Shown here: positions 35,652 to 45,300 of the stretch, one piece after another | Numbering within the stretch: the stretch's first letter is position 1 | How the letters are laid out: every line of letters begins with the position of its first letter | Source of the DNA: Bog-950 sp964423405 | GTDB lineage: Bacteria > Bacteroidota > Bacteroidia > Chitinophagales > LD1 | Direction: 5' to 3' | DNA length: 64,000 nucleotides | Assembly (NCBI GenBank): GCA_964423405.1 | Contig: CAYREY010000003.1 | Location: 1 to 64,000, forward strand | The notes under the pieces: generated by a model | What the model saw: the letters and a program-made list of their open reading frames with translations, nothing else | The model's database searches: none | Told to the model about the DNA's origin: nothing | Translations under genes and position numbers: made by a program

Positions 35652-36419
35652 CTCAGGAAGAAACAGCCGTCTTGGTTAATGCCTAGATAGAAAACCATAT
35701 CGTGATATGACTAGTAAGCAGGATCTGGTTTTCATTATGACAAGAAGTGGCTTAATTTTTCATGCGAAAAATGGACATACTCATCAAAACTATTTACTCC
35801 AGATGCGTAGCGGCAGCTTCACTAAAAACACGAGCATCTTTCCCGTTGTAAAATCCCTATTGAACACCTATTAGTAGGCGTTTAGCCGCAACTTTATGGC
35901 CATATAATGTTAACTCTTGATTTTCAAATGAAAAGAAATTCTATCTGGAAATAGGGATCTGAAGAAGAAGAAAATCTCCTTGATTATTCCGGTATAATCA
36001 AGAATTTTCCTATTCTTTCACATATAATCTGGGATAGTTCCAAATTTTCTCAGGTTAATTCCATTCATTTCATATTAAGCCGTTATAGCTCAGAGTATTC
36101 GATAATTTCCCAAACTTAGATTTAAAAATTCCGAATAATCCAAATTTTTTTGGATTATTTTTAGCTTCTTCAGTTTAACACGGACTTTCCCTAAATACCC
36201 AATCCAAACCTAAACTTGTTACGAATAATCTAAAGTAATTTGGAAGACTTAAGTTCAAAAATTTAAGACGAGGCCGAATCCAGGCAAGCCATTACGTGGT
36301 TTTATCTGGGACTGGGACTCATTATTCATAATATTTCTTTGGCAGGTTAAAATCTAAAAGTATATTTTTGATTTAACTTAAACGATAAAATGTAGTAAGA
36401 AAAGAAACAATCAAAACAT
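35652..36419. other. Non-coding spacer with hairpins
   Basis: I see no gene here. A 9-bp perfect hairpin lies at 35979-36002. An 11-bp perfect hairpin at 36134-36159 is followed by TTT and is probably a terminator. The hexamer ATAATC or its complement recurs near 35995, 36020, 36136, 36153 and 36222. The segment is very AT-rich. Confidence 0.5.
36134..36162 (+). terminator. Probable intrinsic terminator
   Basis: Perfect 11-bp inverted repeat AATAATCCAAA/TTTGGATTATT with a TTTT loop, followed by TTT. It lies about 480 bases after the helical-repeat gene, so it may end read-through from that operon. Confidence 0.5.
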
Positions 36420-36570
36420 ATCAGCGTTATCCCTCTCGAACCGAAAACTGAGAAATTTCATTTACACGGGAGTAAGTATAACGTTCACGCTAAGGCGTGG
36501 GCGTACTTATTCGTGTAAAGGCATCTCAGTGCCTCGGTCCGGATAGGGTTCAGTCCCACGCTGATTTTTT
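36416..36570 (+). ncRNA. Candidate structured RNA of unknown family
   Basis: Nested complementary segments form one long rod: 36420-36427 with 36558-36565 (8 bp), 36428-36432 with 36541-36545, 36441-36444 with 36534-36537, 36447-36453 with 36524-36530 (7 bp), 36461-36468 with 36512-36519 (8 bp), 36471-36478 with 36504-36511 (one G-U) and 36486-36490 with 36495-36499 closing a TAAG loop. A T run follows the outer stem, as in a terminator. It could be an independent small RNA (a 6S-like rod is one idea) or the leader of the lipoprotein gene at 36618. No family is assigned. Confidence 0.5.
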
Positions 36571-36617
36571 ATAAAAATATCTCCGGTGGGCCTGACGGAG
36601 AACCCTAAAACATTTTT

Positions 36618-37117
36618 ATGAAGAATTTAAAAAGAAACACGGCCCTGCTGATGGCCGTACTAATCATCAGCATAATATCGGGCTGCACTAAAGTAAAGGA
36701 CAAGTGCGAAGGCATAGTCTGCCAAAATCCCGGTACTTGCGCCAACGGCAATTGCCAATGTTCGACAGGATACGAGGGAACCAAATGCGAAACTAAGGCC
36801 AATGCAAAGTTCGCGGGCAATTACACCGGGCAAATGAATTGCGATGGCACTAGTGATAATGAATCGATTCCCATAGAGGCCTTGACCGACCCACTATCCG
36901 TAACAATATATCTAAACTCACAACATCTGTTAACCGCTACTGTCAGCGGCAACTCAATTACAATACCTGTTCAAAATTTCCCCACCGGAAATGAAAACTA
37001 TAGATATTCAGGGAATGGAACGCTAATGGTAATGTGCTGAACTTGACATTATATGTTTTGTATAGCAGTGTCGATCCCGATTTGTCGTACACATGTACAT
37101 TTAACGGCAGCAAATAA
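36618..37117 (+). pseudogene. EGF-like lipoprotein gene with a one-base frameshift
   Basis: The first frame encodes a lipoprotein signal peptide with lipobox ISGC, then a Cys-rich EGF-like module (CEGIVCQNPGTC through CQCSTGYEGTKC) and a beta-rich domain, stopping early at 37040. Adding one base near 37024 restores a frame that continues to TAA at 37115-37117 with sensible sequence (NVLNLTLYVLYSSVDPDL). The intact product would be about 166 aa. Surface EGF-like lipoproteins are common in Bacteroidota; the function is unknown. A sequencing error is also possible. Confidence 0.7.
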
Positions 37118-37131
37118 ACATTGTAATAGCC

Positions 37132-37620
37132 ATGGTTTACAAGTATCTTAATTCCGAGAAAATTGATTCCGACAATTGCTCGGACTGGGAGTCGCTTTTC
37201 CGGGTTTGTATGCAACAACCTCGAAAGGAATCTAGCGTTTTTATTCCAGTCAACGGAGAATTGGTATTGAATCAAGTTACTCTCGACAAGGTGGAAACAA
37301 ATACGGATTGGAATATAGTTAGGCCAAAACAACCGGCCACCAGCAACAAAATACCATTAGTCCATCTATCCGGTATGGCAAAGCCCATTGAAAACGGTGA
37401 GCAAATCTTCTTAGTAAAAGATAAACGATACTTAAAAGACAGTTCATGGCTGCATCAGTCCCCGGGCTATGTAGTAACTGCATTTGACATTTGGGTATTT
37501 GATAATTACAAGATAGCAATTGCGTATGCTAATACCAGGATGGTTGAATGCTCCATCTGGCAGCTTTCAAAGGCAAAGTTTGAACTACTACATGATTTTG
37601 GTTATCTGGAGTCTTGGTAA
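37132..37620 (+). CDS. Hypothetical protein
   Basis: This 162-aa soluble protein is not recognised and has no signal peptide or membrane segment. It starts 14 bases after the restored end of the lipoprotein gene, so it may have been in one unit with it. Composition is that of an ordinary protein with mixed alpha and beta segments. An inverted repeat at 37699-37722 downstream could be a weak terminator. Confidence 0.55.
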   Translation: MVYKYLNSEKIDSDNCSDWESLFRVCMQQPRKESSVFIPVNGELVLNQVTLDKVETNTDWNIVRPKQPATSNKIPLVHLSGMAKPIENGEQIFLVKDKRYLKDSSWLHQSPGYVVTAFDIWVFDNYKIAIAYANTRMVECSIWQLSKAKFELLHDFGYLESW

Positions 37621-37901
37621 ACTTTCACCTACCATTCCGATTCATCAGTTTGGTTTATTTGCACTTTGGAGGAAAGTGAGAAATATCGCTTAAAAACATC
37701 AAGACTCTCCTTTATGTCTTGACATTCTTTATGAGTTATAATTCATCATCTATAATTTCGAATGGCTTATAATTAGCTATTACGAAACATTTCTTTAAAG
37801 TCTGCATTAGAAGTGATTGTTATCCAGTTGCCGAGTTGTGAACTCGCCGGCGACAAAAATCAAACAAAGAGGATATTTTAGTTTCACTTTATTTAAACAG
37901 C

Positions 37902-38993
37902 ATGAAATCAATAAATTTCACACGCAGCGAACTCCATGAATTGGTATGGCGGGTATCTCTTCCATCCATCTCGAAAAAGTATGACATTTCCTATCACGAT
38001 TTAAGAAAGACTTGCATCACTATGGATGTTCCCTTACCTAAAGCTGGTTATTGGCAAAACATATGGTTGGGCAAAGAGGTAACTATTGAACCATTATCCA
38101 ATTCGTCATCCGCTCAGCAAGAATGCACCTTAAATCTTTTTGAAGAAGGTGATGCTCGCACCGAGAAGGCTAAGACAGCAAACAAAATACTGAAGGAAAA
38201 GATAGAGGAAGATTCGAAGTTGACCCTTACGGTGCCAAATAAGCTTTCTAAGCCTGATGCATTGGTAGAGGCAGCAAAGAAGGATATGGATAATGGGAGA
38301 GCTTGGGACTTTGGGCATACTGCTGGCTTAATTGTATGCTCAAAGCACATCCTTGATGTTAGCGTTTCACCCGGCAATCTTGGCCGAGCCCTTAGGTTCA
38401 TGGATGCATTTATTAAACTTATAAAGGCCCGTGGCAACAATATCATTGTGGAGAACAGAAAAACTTACGCGGTAATTGAGGGAGAAAAGGTCCCAATTGT
38501 TTTAAAGGAGAAATCCAAGCGCTTTGTAATTAAAGAGGCCAGTGGCTATGAAAAATCTGAATACAAGCCGACCGGTATACTTTCTTTTAAGATGGTAATT
38601 TCATTTTATAAGGAAACAGAATGGAAAGACGGAAAACTACCTTTAGAAGACCAACTTTCTTTAATTCTGTCAACTATGGAAGTTAAGGCCAGGGACCATA
38701 AGCAAGAAATGTTGCGCTGGCACAAAAAAGCTGAAGAGGATGAGAATGAAAGACAGAAACTTCGGGAAGAAGAGCAACTGAAGGCAAAAGAACTGGCTGC
38801 TTTCAATGACTTGTTAACTGAAGCACAAGAATGGAGGCGTGTAGCTGTGCTTAGAGAATACATTGACAAAGTCGAGGCGAGAGCGATAGAAAAAAATGTA
38901 GGCACAGAATACTTGAAAACTTGGTTATCATGGGCGCGGAGAATGGCAGATAAGTACGACCCATTGAAAGATATTTATAAATCTCCTATTTAA
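37902..38993 (+). CDS. Island-associated protein with N-terminal HTH-like region
   Basis: In this 363-aa protein the N-terminus (about 1-60) follows a pattern I know from a widespread hypothetical family on mobile islands: a TR-EL-ELVW start, a helix-turn-helix-like segment, then P-P-GYW. A long charged coiled coil (about 265-310) precedes the C-terminal helices. The N-terminus suggests DNA binding. The gene stands alone on the plus strand, with about 280 bases of leader containing small hairpins. Confidence 0.65.
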   Translation: MKSINFTRSELHELVWRVSLPSISKKYDISYHDLRKTCITMDVPLPKAGYWQNIWLGKEVTIEPLSNSSSAQQECTLNLFEEGDARTEKAKTANKILKEKIEEDSKLTLTVPNKLSKPDALVEAAKKDMDNGRAWDFGHTAGLIVCSKHILDVSVSPGNLGRALRFMDAFIKLIKARGNNIIVENRKTYAVIEGEKVPIVLKEKSKRFVIKEASGYEKSEYKPTGILSFKMVISFYKETEWKDGKLPLEDQLSLILSTMEVKARDHKQEMLRWHKKAEEDENERQKLREEEQLKAKELAAFNDLLTEAQEWRRVAVLREYIDKVEARAIEKNVGTEYLKTWLSWARRMADKYDPLKDIYKSPI

Positions 38994-39040
38994 CCAACTC
39001 CATCTAACATGGTGTTTGGTCTATTAGTTCGCTATGGACC

Positions 39041-39090
39041 ATAAAAAATGGCAAACAAAAAGAGTATACATCGCTTTTGTTTGCCATTCC
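39041..39090 (-). terminator. Intrinsic terminator of the small minus-strand cluster
   Basis: A perfect 14-bp inverted repeat (39047-39060 with 39075-39088, 14-nt loop) is followed on the minus strand by a run of six T. It lies just after the last minus-strand gene and would end that unit. It also separates it from the convergent gene ending at 38993. Confidence 0.8.
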
Positions 39091-39115
39091 CTATGCAGCT
39101 ATATTTTCGCTACTA

Positions 39116-39346
39116 TCAATGTGAATGGGTTCGACCTTTGCCTGCTGAAACAAACCCATTGTATTCGGTCCTAACCCAAGCCAAAAGTTTAAAAAGCCCA
39201 CCAACGGCAATAAGAGATGTTACAGTTCCTACTCCTAATAGCAAAAACATTCCTGCTGGATGGGCCCAAACAGAGGCCAGGACTCCCTTTTGGGATATTT
39301 CGTTTACATCCTTGCCATTATCGTTGTATGATTCAAACTTTTTCAT
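39116..39346 (-). CDS. Small single-pass membrane protein
   Basis: This is a 76-aa protein from the ATG at 39346; a longer start at 39385 would overlap the upstream gene more. One hydrophobic segment (GMFLLLGVGTVTSLIAVGG) indicates a single membrane span. No family is recognised. It follows the 115-aa membrane protein with a 14-base overlap and precedes the terminator. Confidence 0.5.
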   Translation of the reverse strand: MKKFESYNDNGKDVNEISQKGVLASVWAHPAGMFLLLGVGTVTSLIAVGGLFKLLAWVRTEYNGFVSAGKGRTHSH

Positions 39347-39680
39347 TGTCGGTTTGCGAGATTGTGGATTGAACATTGGTTGCATTTTTTGTTGTTTGAT
39401 TATTTAATAAAATTTCTTCTGTGATTTTTAGTTGCCCCTGATCTGCTAAATCTGCAAGCGATCCATTTATGCCGTCTAACTTCTTCATTATCCCCGCCTG
39501 CTGAATGAAATGAAGACCAGTGAATACAAGCAGGGTCAACACCAAGCCCAGTATCGTATATAGTTCTACTTTAGAAAATTGCTTCTTGGTAGGTACAGCT
39601 GCGGGGGGTGGGGAAGTTGCTAGTGGAGGGCTGAAGTGCTTTGCGAAGTCATTTGCTTGATACGGGAGATGTGGTTTCAT
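39333..39680 (-). CDS. Small membrane protein
   Basis: This 115-aa protein has a Pro-rich cytoplasmic-looking N-terminus (SPPPAAVP), one membrane segment (YTILGLVLTLLVFTGLHF) and a polar C-terminal tail of about 45 aa. It overlaps the zinc-finger gene by 32 bases and the 76-aa gene by 14. Small overlapping membrane-protein genes of this kind are common accessory cargo on mobile elements. Confidence 0.5.
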   Translation of the reverse strand: MKPHLPYQANDFAKHFSPPLATSPPPAAVPTKKQFSKVELYTILGLVLTLLVFTGLHFIQQAGIMKKLDGINGSLADLADQGQLKITEEILLNNQTTKNATNVQSTISQTDNEKV

Positions 39681-40038
39681 GTTTGAAAATTTTGAAGTTT
39701 AAAAAAGTAGAATTCGTAATCATGTAGAAAACACCGAAGTCTAACATAAGATAGGCATGATGTTCTGGTGGTGGTTTTAAATATCTGACAAGGGAAATAT
39801 CTATTTGGTGCAACTCCAATGCTTCCCTTGAAAGTTCAATGGTTCCCTCATTAAAAAGGCTTTCAAGCTTTTCGTGGTTAGCAACCAGGATCGGAATAAA
39901 GCGAGCAATTGGATCTCTTTTGGCTTTTTGACGTTCAGCCTTCGCTGCAATTGCGCATTCCTGGCTGCAATAATTAGAATTGCCGTGTCCAGGGGTAAAC
40001 TGTTTAGAACACCATAGGCATTTTTTTTCTGCTGACAT
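39649..40038 (-). CDS. Small zinc-finger protein
   Basis: This 129-aa protein starts with a treble-clef-like zinc finger: CLWC near residue 7 and YCSQEC near 23, followed by a basic helix rich in Lys and Arg. The finger resembles those of small DNA- or protein-binding factors on mobile elements. The rest is a mixed alpha/beta domain with no recognised family. The coding region overlaps the downstream membrane-protein gene. Confidence 0.55.
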   Translation of the reverse strand: MSAEKKCLWCSKQFTPGHGNSNYCSQECAIAAKAERQKAKRDPIARFIPILVANHEKLESLFNEGTIELSREALELHQIDISLVRYLKPPPEHHAYLMLDFGVFYMITNSTFLNFKIFKHETTSPVSSK

Positions 40039-40130
40039 TTTTATTCGTTTTATTTTCGAAATAATTCATTTAGGCCGTCGTTAAGAGCCAAGGCCCTCTG
40101 ACTTTTGAATCATTTAGTTTTTCCATTTTG

Positions 40131-40457
40131 CTATTTTGATTTTTGATTCTTGATAGTAGAATTTCGTTTCAGGTATGCCTGAAGACTGGTTTCGAGGTAT
40201 AGAAATTCCCTCCCAGGTTTAGAAAACTCAATTTCCAGATTGTCCCTCAGCGATTTCCATTTCTTCTTTGATGAAAAAGGTAGAATTGCTTTCGCCTGCT
40301 CCAGCCTTAGCCACCTGTCACAACTGTTTCCCTTAATAGAGTTTTTCTCAAGGTGATCCAGTAACCGGCAATAAACTTTCTCCGCTACCTGCTCAGCTAA
40401 ATCTGCCGAAGCGTTGGAGTCAGGTATTATCATTACGATATTTTGAGTTTGTGTCAT
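40131..40457 (-). CDS. Small excisionase-like or HTH DNA-binding protein
   Basis: This is a 108-aa protein. The central part (RLEQAKAILPFSSKKKWKSL) resembles the winged-helix start of excisionase-type or helix-turn-helix_17 proteins, in which an acidic helix is followed by a Lys-rich recognition helix. In Bacteroidota islands such proteins often control excision. It is far from the integrase, so this role is tentative. It lies on the same strand as the 389-aa gene, 90 bases after its end. Confidence 0.5.
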   Translation of the reverse strand: MTQTQNIVMIIPDSNASADLAEQVAEKVYCRLLDHLEKNSIKGNSCDRWLRLEQAKAILPFSSKKKWKSLRDNLEIEFSKPGREFLYLETSLQAYLKRNSTIKNQKSK

Positions 40458-40547
40458 ACCACAAACATATCATGCATGTTAATAGTCTCTCTACTATGTG
40501 CAGTGAATTTGGGTTGTAAACGAGCATTACAACCCATTACAACCTAT

Positions 40548-41717
40548 TTAAGAGCCTTCGGCTATCTTGGTACGCATATCGGCTGCAATTTTCTCTAGGC
40601 CCTGACAGACTTTTAAAGCCTCTGCCTTTCTAAAATCACTTCCCGGTGTATGAAACTGTTTGGCGTAATCAATTTCCCATCCCGTAGGTATGTCATTATA
40701 TACAGTATTGATACTGATTCCAGTTAAACTACTAATCACTGCGGCTACTTGTTGCCTCGAAAAATCACCTTGGAAGAAATCACCTTCCACCAACATTTGA
40801 AAAAGAAGAATAATATCTGCGGTTTTATATTTCTGGCTTCCTTTAATACGGTCATTTTTTAACCCAAAAGCATCGATGAAAATCTGTAACTTTTGCTTGT
40901 GATCTACCGGTAATATATTCTTCACTTTTGATTTCGTAGAGAATGTTTCGCTATTTACGTTCAAGTGGGCAGCGACTTTCCTTTTGAGAAGGTCAATGAT
41001 TGCATTTCTGAAATTCTCTGAGGTCCTACGGCTAAACAGATAAGTGAATTTGTTATCTTTCTGGTTTGCCATATGCTCCAGCATAAATTTTTCATTATGC
41101 GACATTATCACAGAATTAGTATCGAAGTTGACAAGATCCGGAATTTGGAAATTCGTTTGTTTCTCGAGTTTTTCGATAATGTGCTTTAGCAGAGATAAAG
41201 CCGCCTGGGCCTTATCATCCGTAGGAATGATACTTCCTTTGGAATAGGCATATAGATAGTGAAGAAATTTATCCAGGCTTCGATTAACAGCTTTGAACAT
41301 ATTCCATAAAACCAACTGATGGTGAGAGCTAAAATTCTCCTCTTTTGTTTTATCACGAATTGTTTCTTCCACAACTATTTCCTGAGAAAGGCTGCCGAAA
41401 AGAAAAAAAACGGTGTTTTCATGTTTGACAGCGGTTTCGGTTGATAGAAAATCCGGTGAAGGAAGAATATAGTTTATCAACTGAGCTGGCTCCTTTACTT
41501 TAGTAACCGCAGCCGCATCTCTATCCTCGAATGTATGCCGGTGACCCCATTCCCCCGTAAAGCATATCCACTCAGCCAATTCCTTTAGCAGGAAGTCCTC
41601 CGCATTCAATTGAATAGGTGGGGATGAATTGGCAACCACTTTCTCCGTCCTGTTGTTTACAATAACTCCTTTTGTACTTTTACTGATTTCTGTAGTTGGT
41701 GTTTTTTCATTTTTCAT
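40548..41717 (-). CDS. Hypothetical island protein
   Basis: This 389-aa soluble, mostly helical protein is not recognised. The C-terminal part (about 300-370) has a helix-turn-helix-like pattern, LTGISINTVYNDIP, so DNA binding is possible. A weak resemblance to the C-terminal region of RteC, the excision regulator of Bacteroides conjugative transposons, is noted but not established. It is the first gene of the small minus-strand cluster. Confidence 0.5.
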   Translation of the reverse strand: MKNEKTPTTEISKSTKGVIVNNRTEKVVANSSPPIQLNAEDFLLKELAEWICFTGEWGHRHTFEDRDAAAVTKVKEPAQLINYILPSPDFLSTETAVKHENTVFFLFGSLSQEIVVEETIRDKTKEENFSSHHQLVLWNMFKAVNRSLDKFLHYLYAYSKGSIIPTDDKAQAALSLLKHIIEKLEKQTNFQIPDLVNFDTNSVIMSHNEKFMLEHMANQKDNKFTYLFSRRTSENFRNAIIDLLKRKVAAHLNVNSETFSTKSKVKNILPVDHKQKLQIFIDAFGLKNDRIKGSQKYKTADIILLFQMLVEGDFFQGDFSRQQVAAVISSLTGISINTVYNDIPTGWEIDYAKQFHTPGSDFRKAEALKVCQGLEKIAADMRTKIAEGS

Positions 41718-42387
41718 ACTAAGATTTTGGTCATACTCTTACCATAATTCATGCCCCGCTACCCGTGCTTTGAAAGTTGCATTATATAGGCTACAAGTAG
41801 GGCATATAAGACAACTTGCAAAATCCCAACCTCGTATTACACTGCCAACTTCGCTGGGGAAAACGGCACTTAACCGCCATTTCTGCAAATATGATTCATA
41901 CTATAGGAACGCATCATCAGAGGAGCATCCGGGATGAATCAAACCTCCATACAAAATATTTCAGGGATCAATATGACATTGTGGCAGAAAATTGCTGGCC
42001 TGTACTAAAACTTGTACCTCTCAGCTATTGAGTTTCAAAAGGAATTATGAGAAACCCACTCAAATCCATGGCCAGGCTTGAGTTACAGAGACCAGAGAGT
42101 AACAAATTAAGGCCAGGTGTCGCAGGAGGATATATCCTGCGTGTTCTTCACTAAAGAATATCGTCATTATCATCTATCTATTGAAAATTACTCCGCTTTA
42201 GGTAACGGAGTATTCATTGGCAACGCAGTGCTTTCTCAAATCGCTATACGAGATCTCATATCATTTTGAAATGGATGGAAGCGATCCACGCTATACCAAT
42301 TCGTAAGGTTCCTCCTTGGAAATTTTTCTATTTCATCCATGCCGGTTAATTGTTATAGATTCTATAATGATTAGATACCGGAATTAA
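41718..42387. other. Non-coding stretch with attachment-like sequences
   Basis: No convincing gene. Near 42000-42018 is TGTACTAAAACTTGTACCT, like the repeats beside the integrase. At 42121-42141 lies the palindrome CGCAGGA-N7-TCCTGCG, the same geometry as the tRNA core and the 304-324 site. A 7-bp inverted repeat TACTCCG/CGGAGTA occurs near 42190-42211. It separates two minus-strand units and may hold the promoter of the 389-aa gene. Confidence 0.45.
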
Positions 42388-45300
42388 TTACTTAGGATAT
42401 AGCCGGTTAAGAAAAACAAATGGATCTTCCTTATAGTGACCAACCATCTTTTTAATTAAGCGAAATCCCTCACCATATTCATCCCTCCGGGTGGCTGGCG
42501 CTATCAGTTCTTCCCAATTTACTTCGGGACGAATTTTCCTTCTTACGTTAATTTCAACCCAAGTTGCGTGCCCTTCAATTAAAAATAGTTCATAATCCTT
42601 TCTCATTCGATCCATATCCAGATTCTTATACTGCCAGATATGGACTAACTCATGTGTAAGCACAGCTATGGTATCCTTTTTAGGTGCGCCGTTCTCTACA
42701 GCCACAAGATTGTCGGACTGGGCAAAACCTGCTACCCTCGGGTCGAACCTAGGCGTTGGAACAAATCCTTTTCTGTGCTTATTTATCATATGCGCATTCG
42801 CATATTTAATTTCAACATTCTCTGGTAATGAAATCGAATACTCCTTCGTAAGGAAATCTCTGGAAAAAGAAATACACTCGACGAGTTCCTCACAGGTTGT
42901 TACACAGGTAACAATACAATTGCTACAAATTTCACGTCCGTCGTTTTGAATGGCTTTAATCGTTGAGACATCTTCCCACTGACCACAAAAATCGCATTGG
43001 TGCTTATTACCGGTTTCGCTCACTTCAACTTCACCAAATAAAAATTGTTGACGTTTCTCAGTGATAGCGTTACTCCTGCCAGCCCTCATCGTTTTAAGCA
43101 ATTTTTGAGCACCTTTTAGGTATAGCCATTCCGGAGTTTCGGTTCTTCCAAAATTCAGATAAAATAAAGGCAGATCCAGATATACAGCAGAACTTACCGG
43201 ATCAAATTGAACTCCCTCCATTTCTACAGTATCAAGGGGCGCTACGCAGTTCTGAAAACCGCCACTTACAACCGGTGCGTCACCATCTGCCCTGGAAGAT
43301 TTTACGGTTTCGTAATTGCAGAAGTTGAGATAATCTTCTAGTACCCCGGTCACGTACTCCATATTCCGGTAAATACTTCCGGCGATTCCCATATCGAAAG
43401 CACAATCTTCAAAAATGATAACCTGCAAGGAACTTTCCTTTTTATGGGGATGCCCTTCTGGCGTTATGAGAAAAGGTTGTACAAAGCCCTTATCATCCGT
43501 TCCAGGGCAAACTATTTTCTCTGCATGCATGGCCGTGGCATGTACATAAGGCCATACCGAAGGAAAAAATGTTCTCAAACTCTCATGCAGTAAAGCAGCC
43601 AACGTTTGCTCATGCTGCATAAAGTCTGGCAAATTAGTGTGCGCTTCAAATTTAGCGATAGGTAATTCCAACAACACATACCGACCGAAAGCATATTTAC
43701 GGCTTACCTGGGAATCTTGCGTCGAATCTGCGGGATAAAAATTCTGCCGATTGAATAAATTAAATTCTTCTGTTATTCTGAAATATCCATGCGTATTAAT
43801 CTCAAATTCCCCTTCCCACAAACTTACCTCATAGGTATTGTTGACCAACCTTGTTTCTATCATTTGGGTAAGTGCAGGTTTCTCGCCACAAAACTTTATA
43901 GTTGTGGCACTACGATAAGCGGCAACTTTCCCTTGCGTGTTATCCAATTGAACCCATAGTACGGGACGTGTTTTGTCAGAATCATCATAACCTCTTACCC
44001 CATAAGTTTTTCCTTTAAACACATGAATTTGTCCTACTACATATTTTTGAAACAAAAGCCCCTTGGGAATAATATCTAAAACCACCGAGCCTGTAGGCGT
44101 ATTTTCCTGAACATATACCTCGCTCTCAAAATCAAAAGTAAAATTACGTAGGTCTCCTTTATTAAAATAGGTATTTGTTACAAAAGAATAACTTCTTCCC
44201 TTCTCCAGAGGTTCAAAAGTCTCCTCCTGTTTAACTTTGACCAAGCCCTTAACTTGTGAGTCTGGAAGCTGTAAATACTTTACCCATAAATTTTCCAAAT
44301 TTTCGATAGTTGTTTTTTTCACATCCACCGCAAACCTTACTTCCTTCAATTTCAACTTCGACTCCACATCTTTCTCCGAAACATCATTGATACGCAAAAT
44401 CTTAAACAAAGAATAGGCAATTGTATAGGGCGTCCTCTGCAAAACAACACCTAAAGACCGAACCGGTGAGTCTTTAAAAAATTGAATGTTCGCGGAAAAA
44501 TACTCCCGAAACAAATATGGTGCTGCCAACACGTGGACCATTTCTGCCTTCCGGTAAAACGTCAAGGCTTCGGATAAGGTCTCCCCCGCATTAAAAGCAT
44601 AATCATAAACCACAGCAAATCCTTCCGGCTGATGGGTATAAAAATTATGATTGTAAATTTCGCCTACCAGTTTTCGCAAAAGAATATCCGGATAATTCCA
44701 GTTTACAGGGTCCGGTAGCTTGTTAGGGTCTATTTTATTTATAACTTTCTGCGTTTCTTCTATAAATTCCTTTACCGCCCATTTATCGGGATTATAAATA
44801 GAAATGTTTTTCGTCATTAAGTTAATAGCCGGAAGTGTAAGCATAAGCGAATCGCCTAGGTCGGTGTTACTATGATGACCCCTTAAAAAATAACTGGCAA
44901 AAGCCCGGCCCTCATCTCTCCAAATAAAATAATACTGCTGGTGCGCGGTAATGGCATGTGTTTCTTTTTCCTCAATACCCGGATGCATTTCAAATGCCGA
45001 ACGTACTGAAGATTCAAGTTGTTCCTGGGGCCCCGAAACTACAGCCAATTGACAATTAATTTTCAGTCGACGGAGAATATTGGATAAAATAAGATTATTG
45101 AAATTTCCCGCCTTAATTTGATCTTCATAACTCATGACAAGTATAAATCCGGTATTGTCAAACCAATCTTTGCTCAATTCGAGAGTATTTCTACCCTCCA
45201 ATAAATCGTACGAAGACGTAACAAGAATATTCCCAATTATATTTTCAGGCCGCAGTGCAGAAAATGTCTGAACAGTAAAATAGTGAACATCAAGTAATTG

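Noticed and set aside
39048..39407. 119-codon plus-strand frame
   Set aside because: Starts inside the terminator hairpin and runs antisense to two overlapping membrane-protein genes; no promoter or protein-like features.
41629..42031. Plus-strand frames of 71-102 codons
   Set aside because: Low-complexity, partly antisense to the 389-aa gene, and lying over attachment-like sequences; composition not protein-like.
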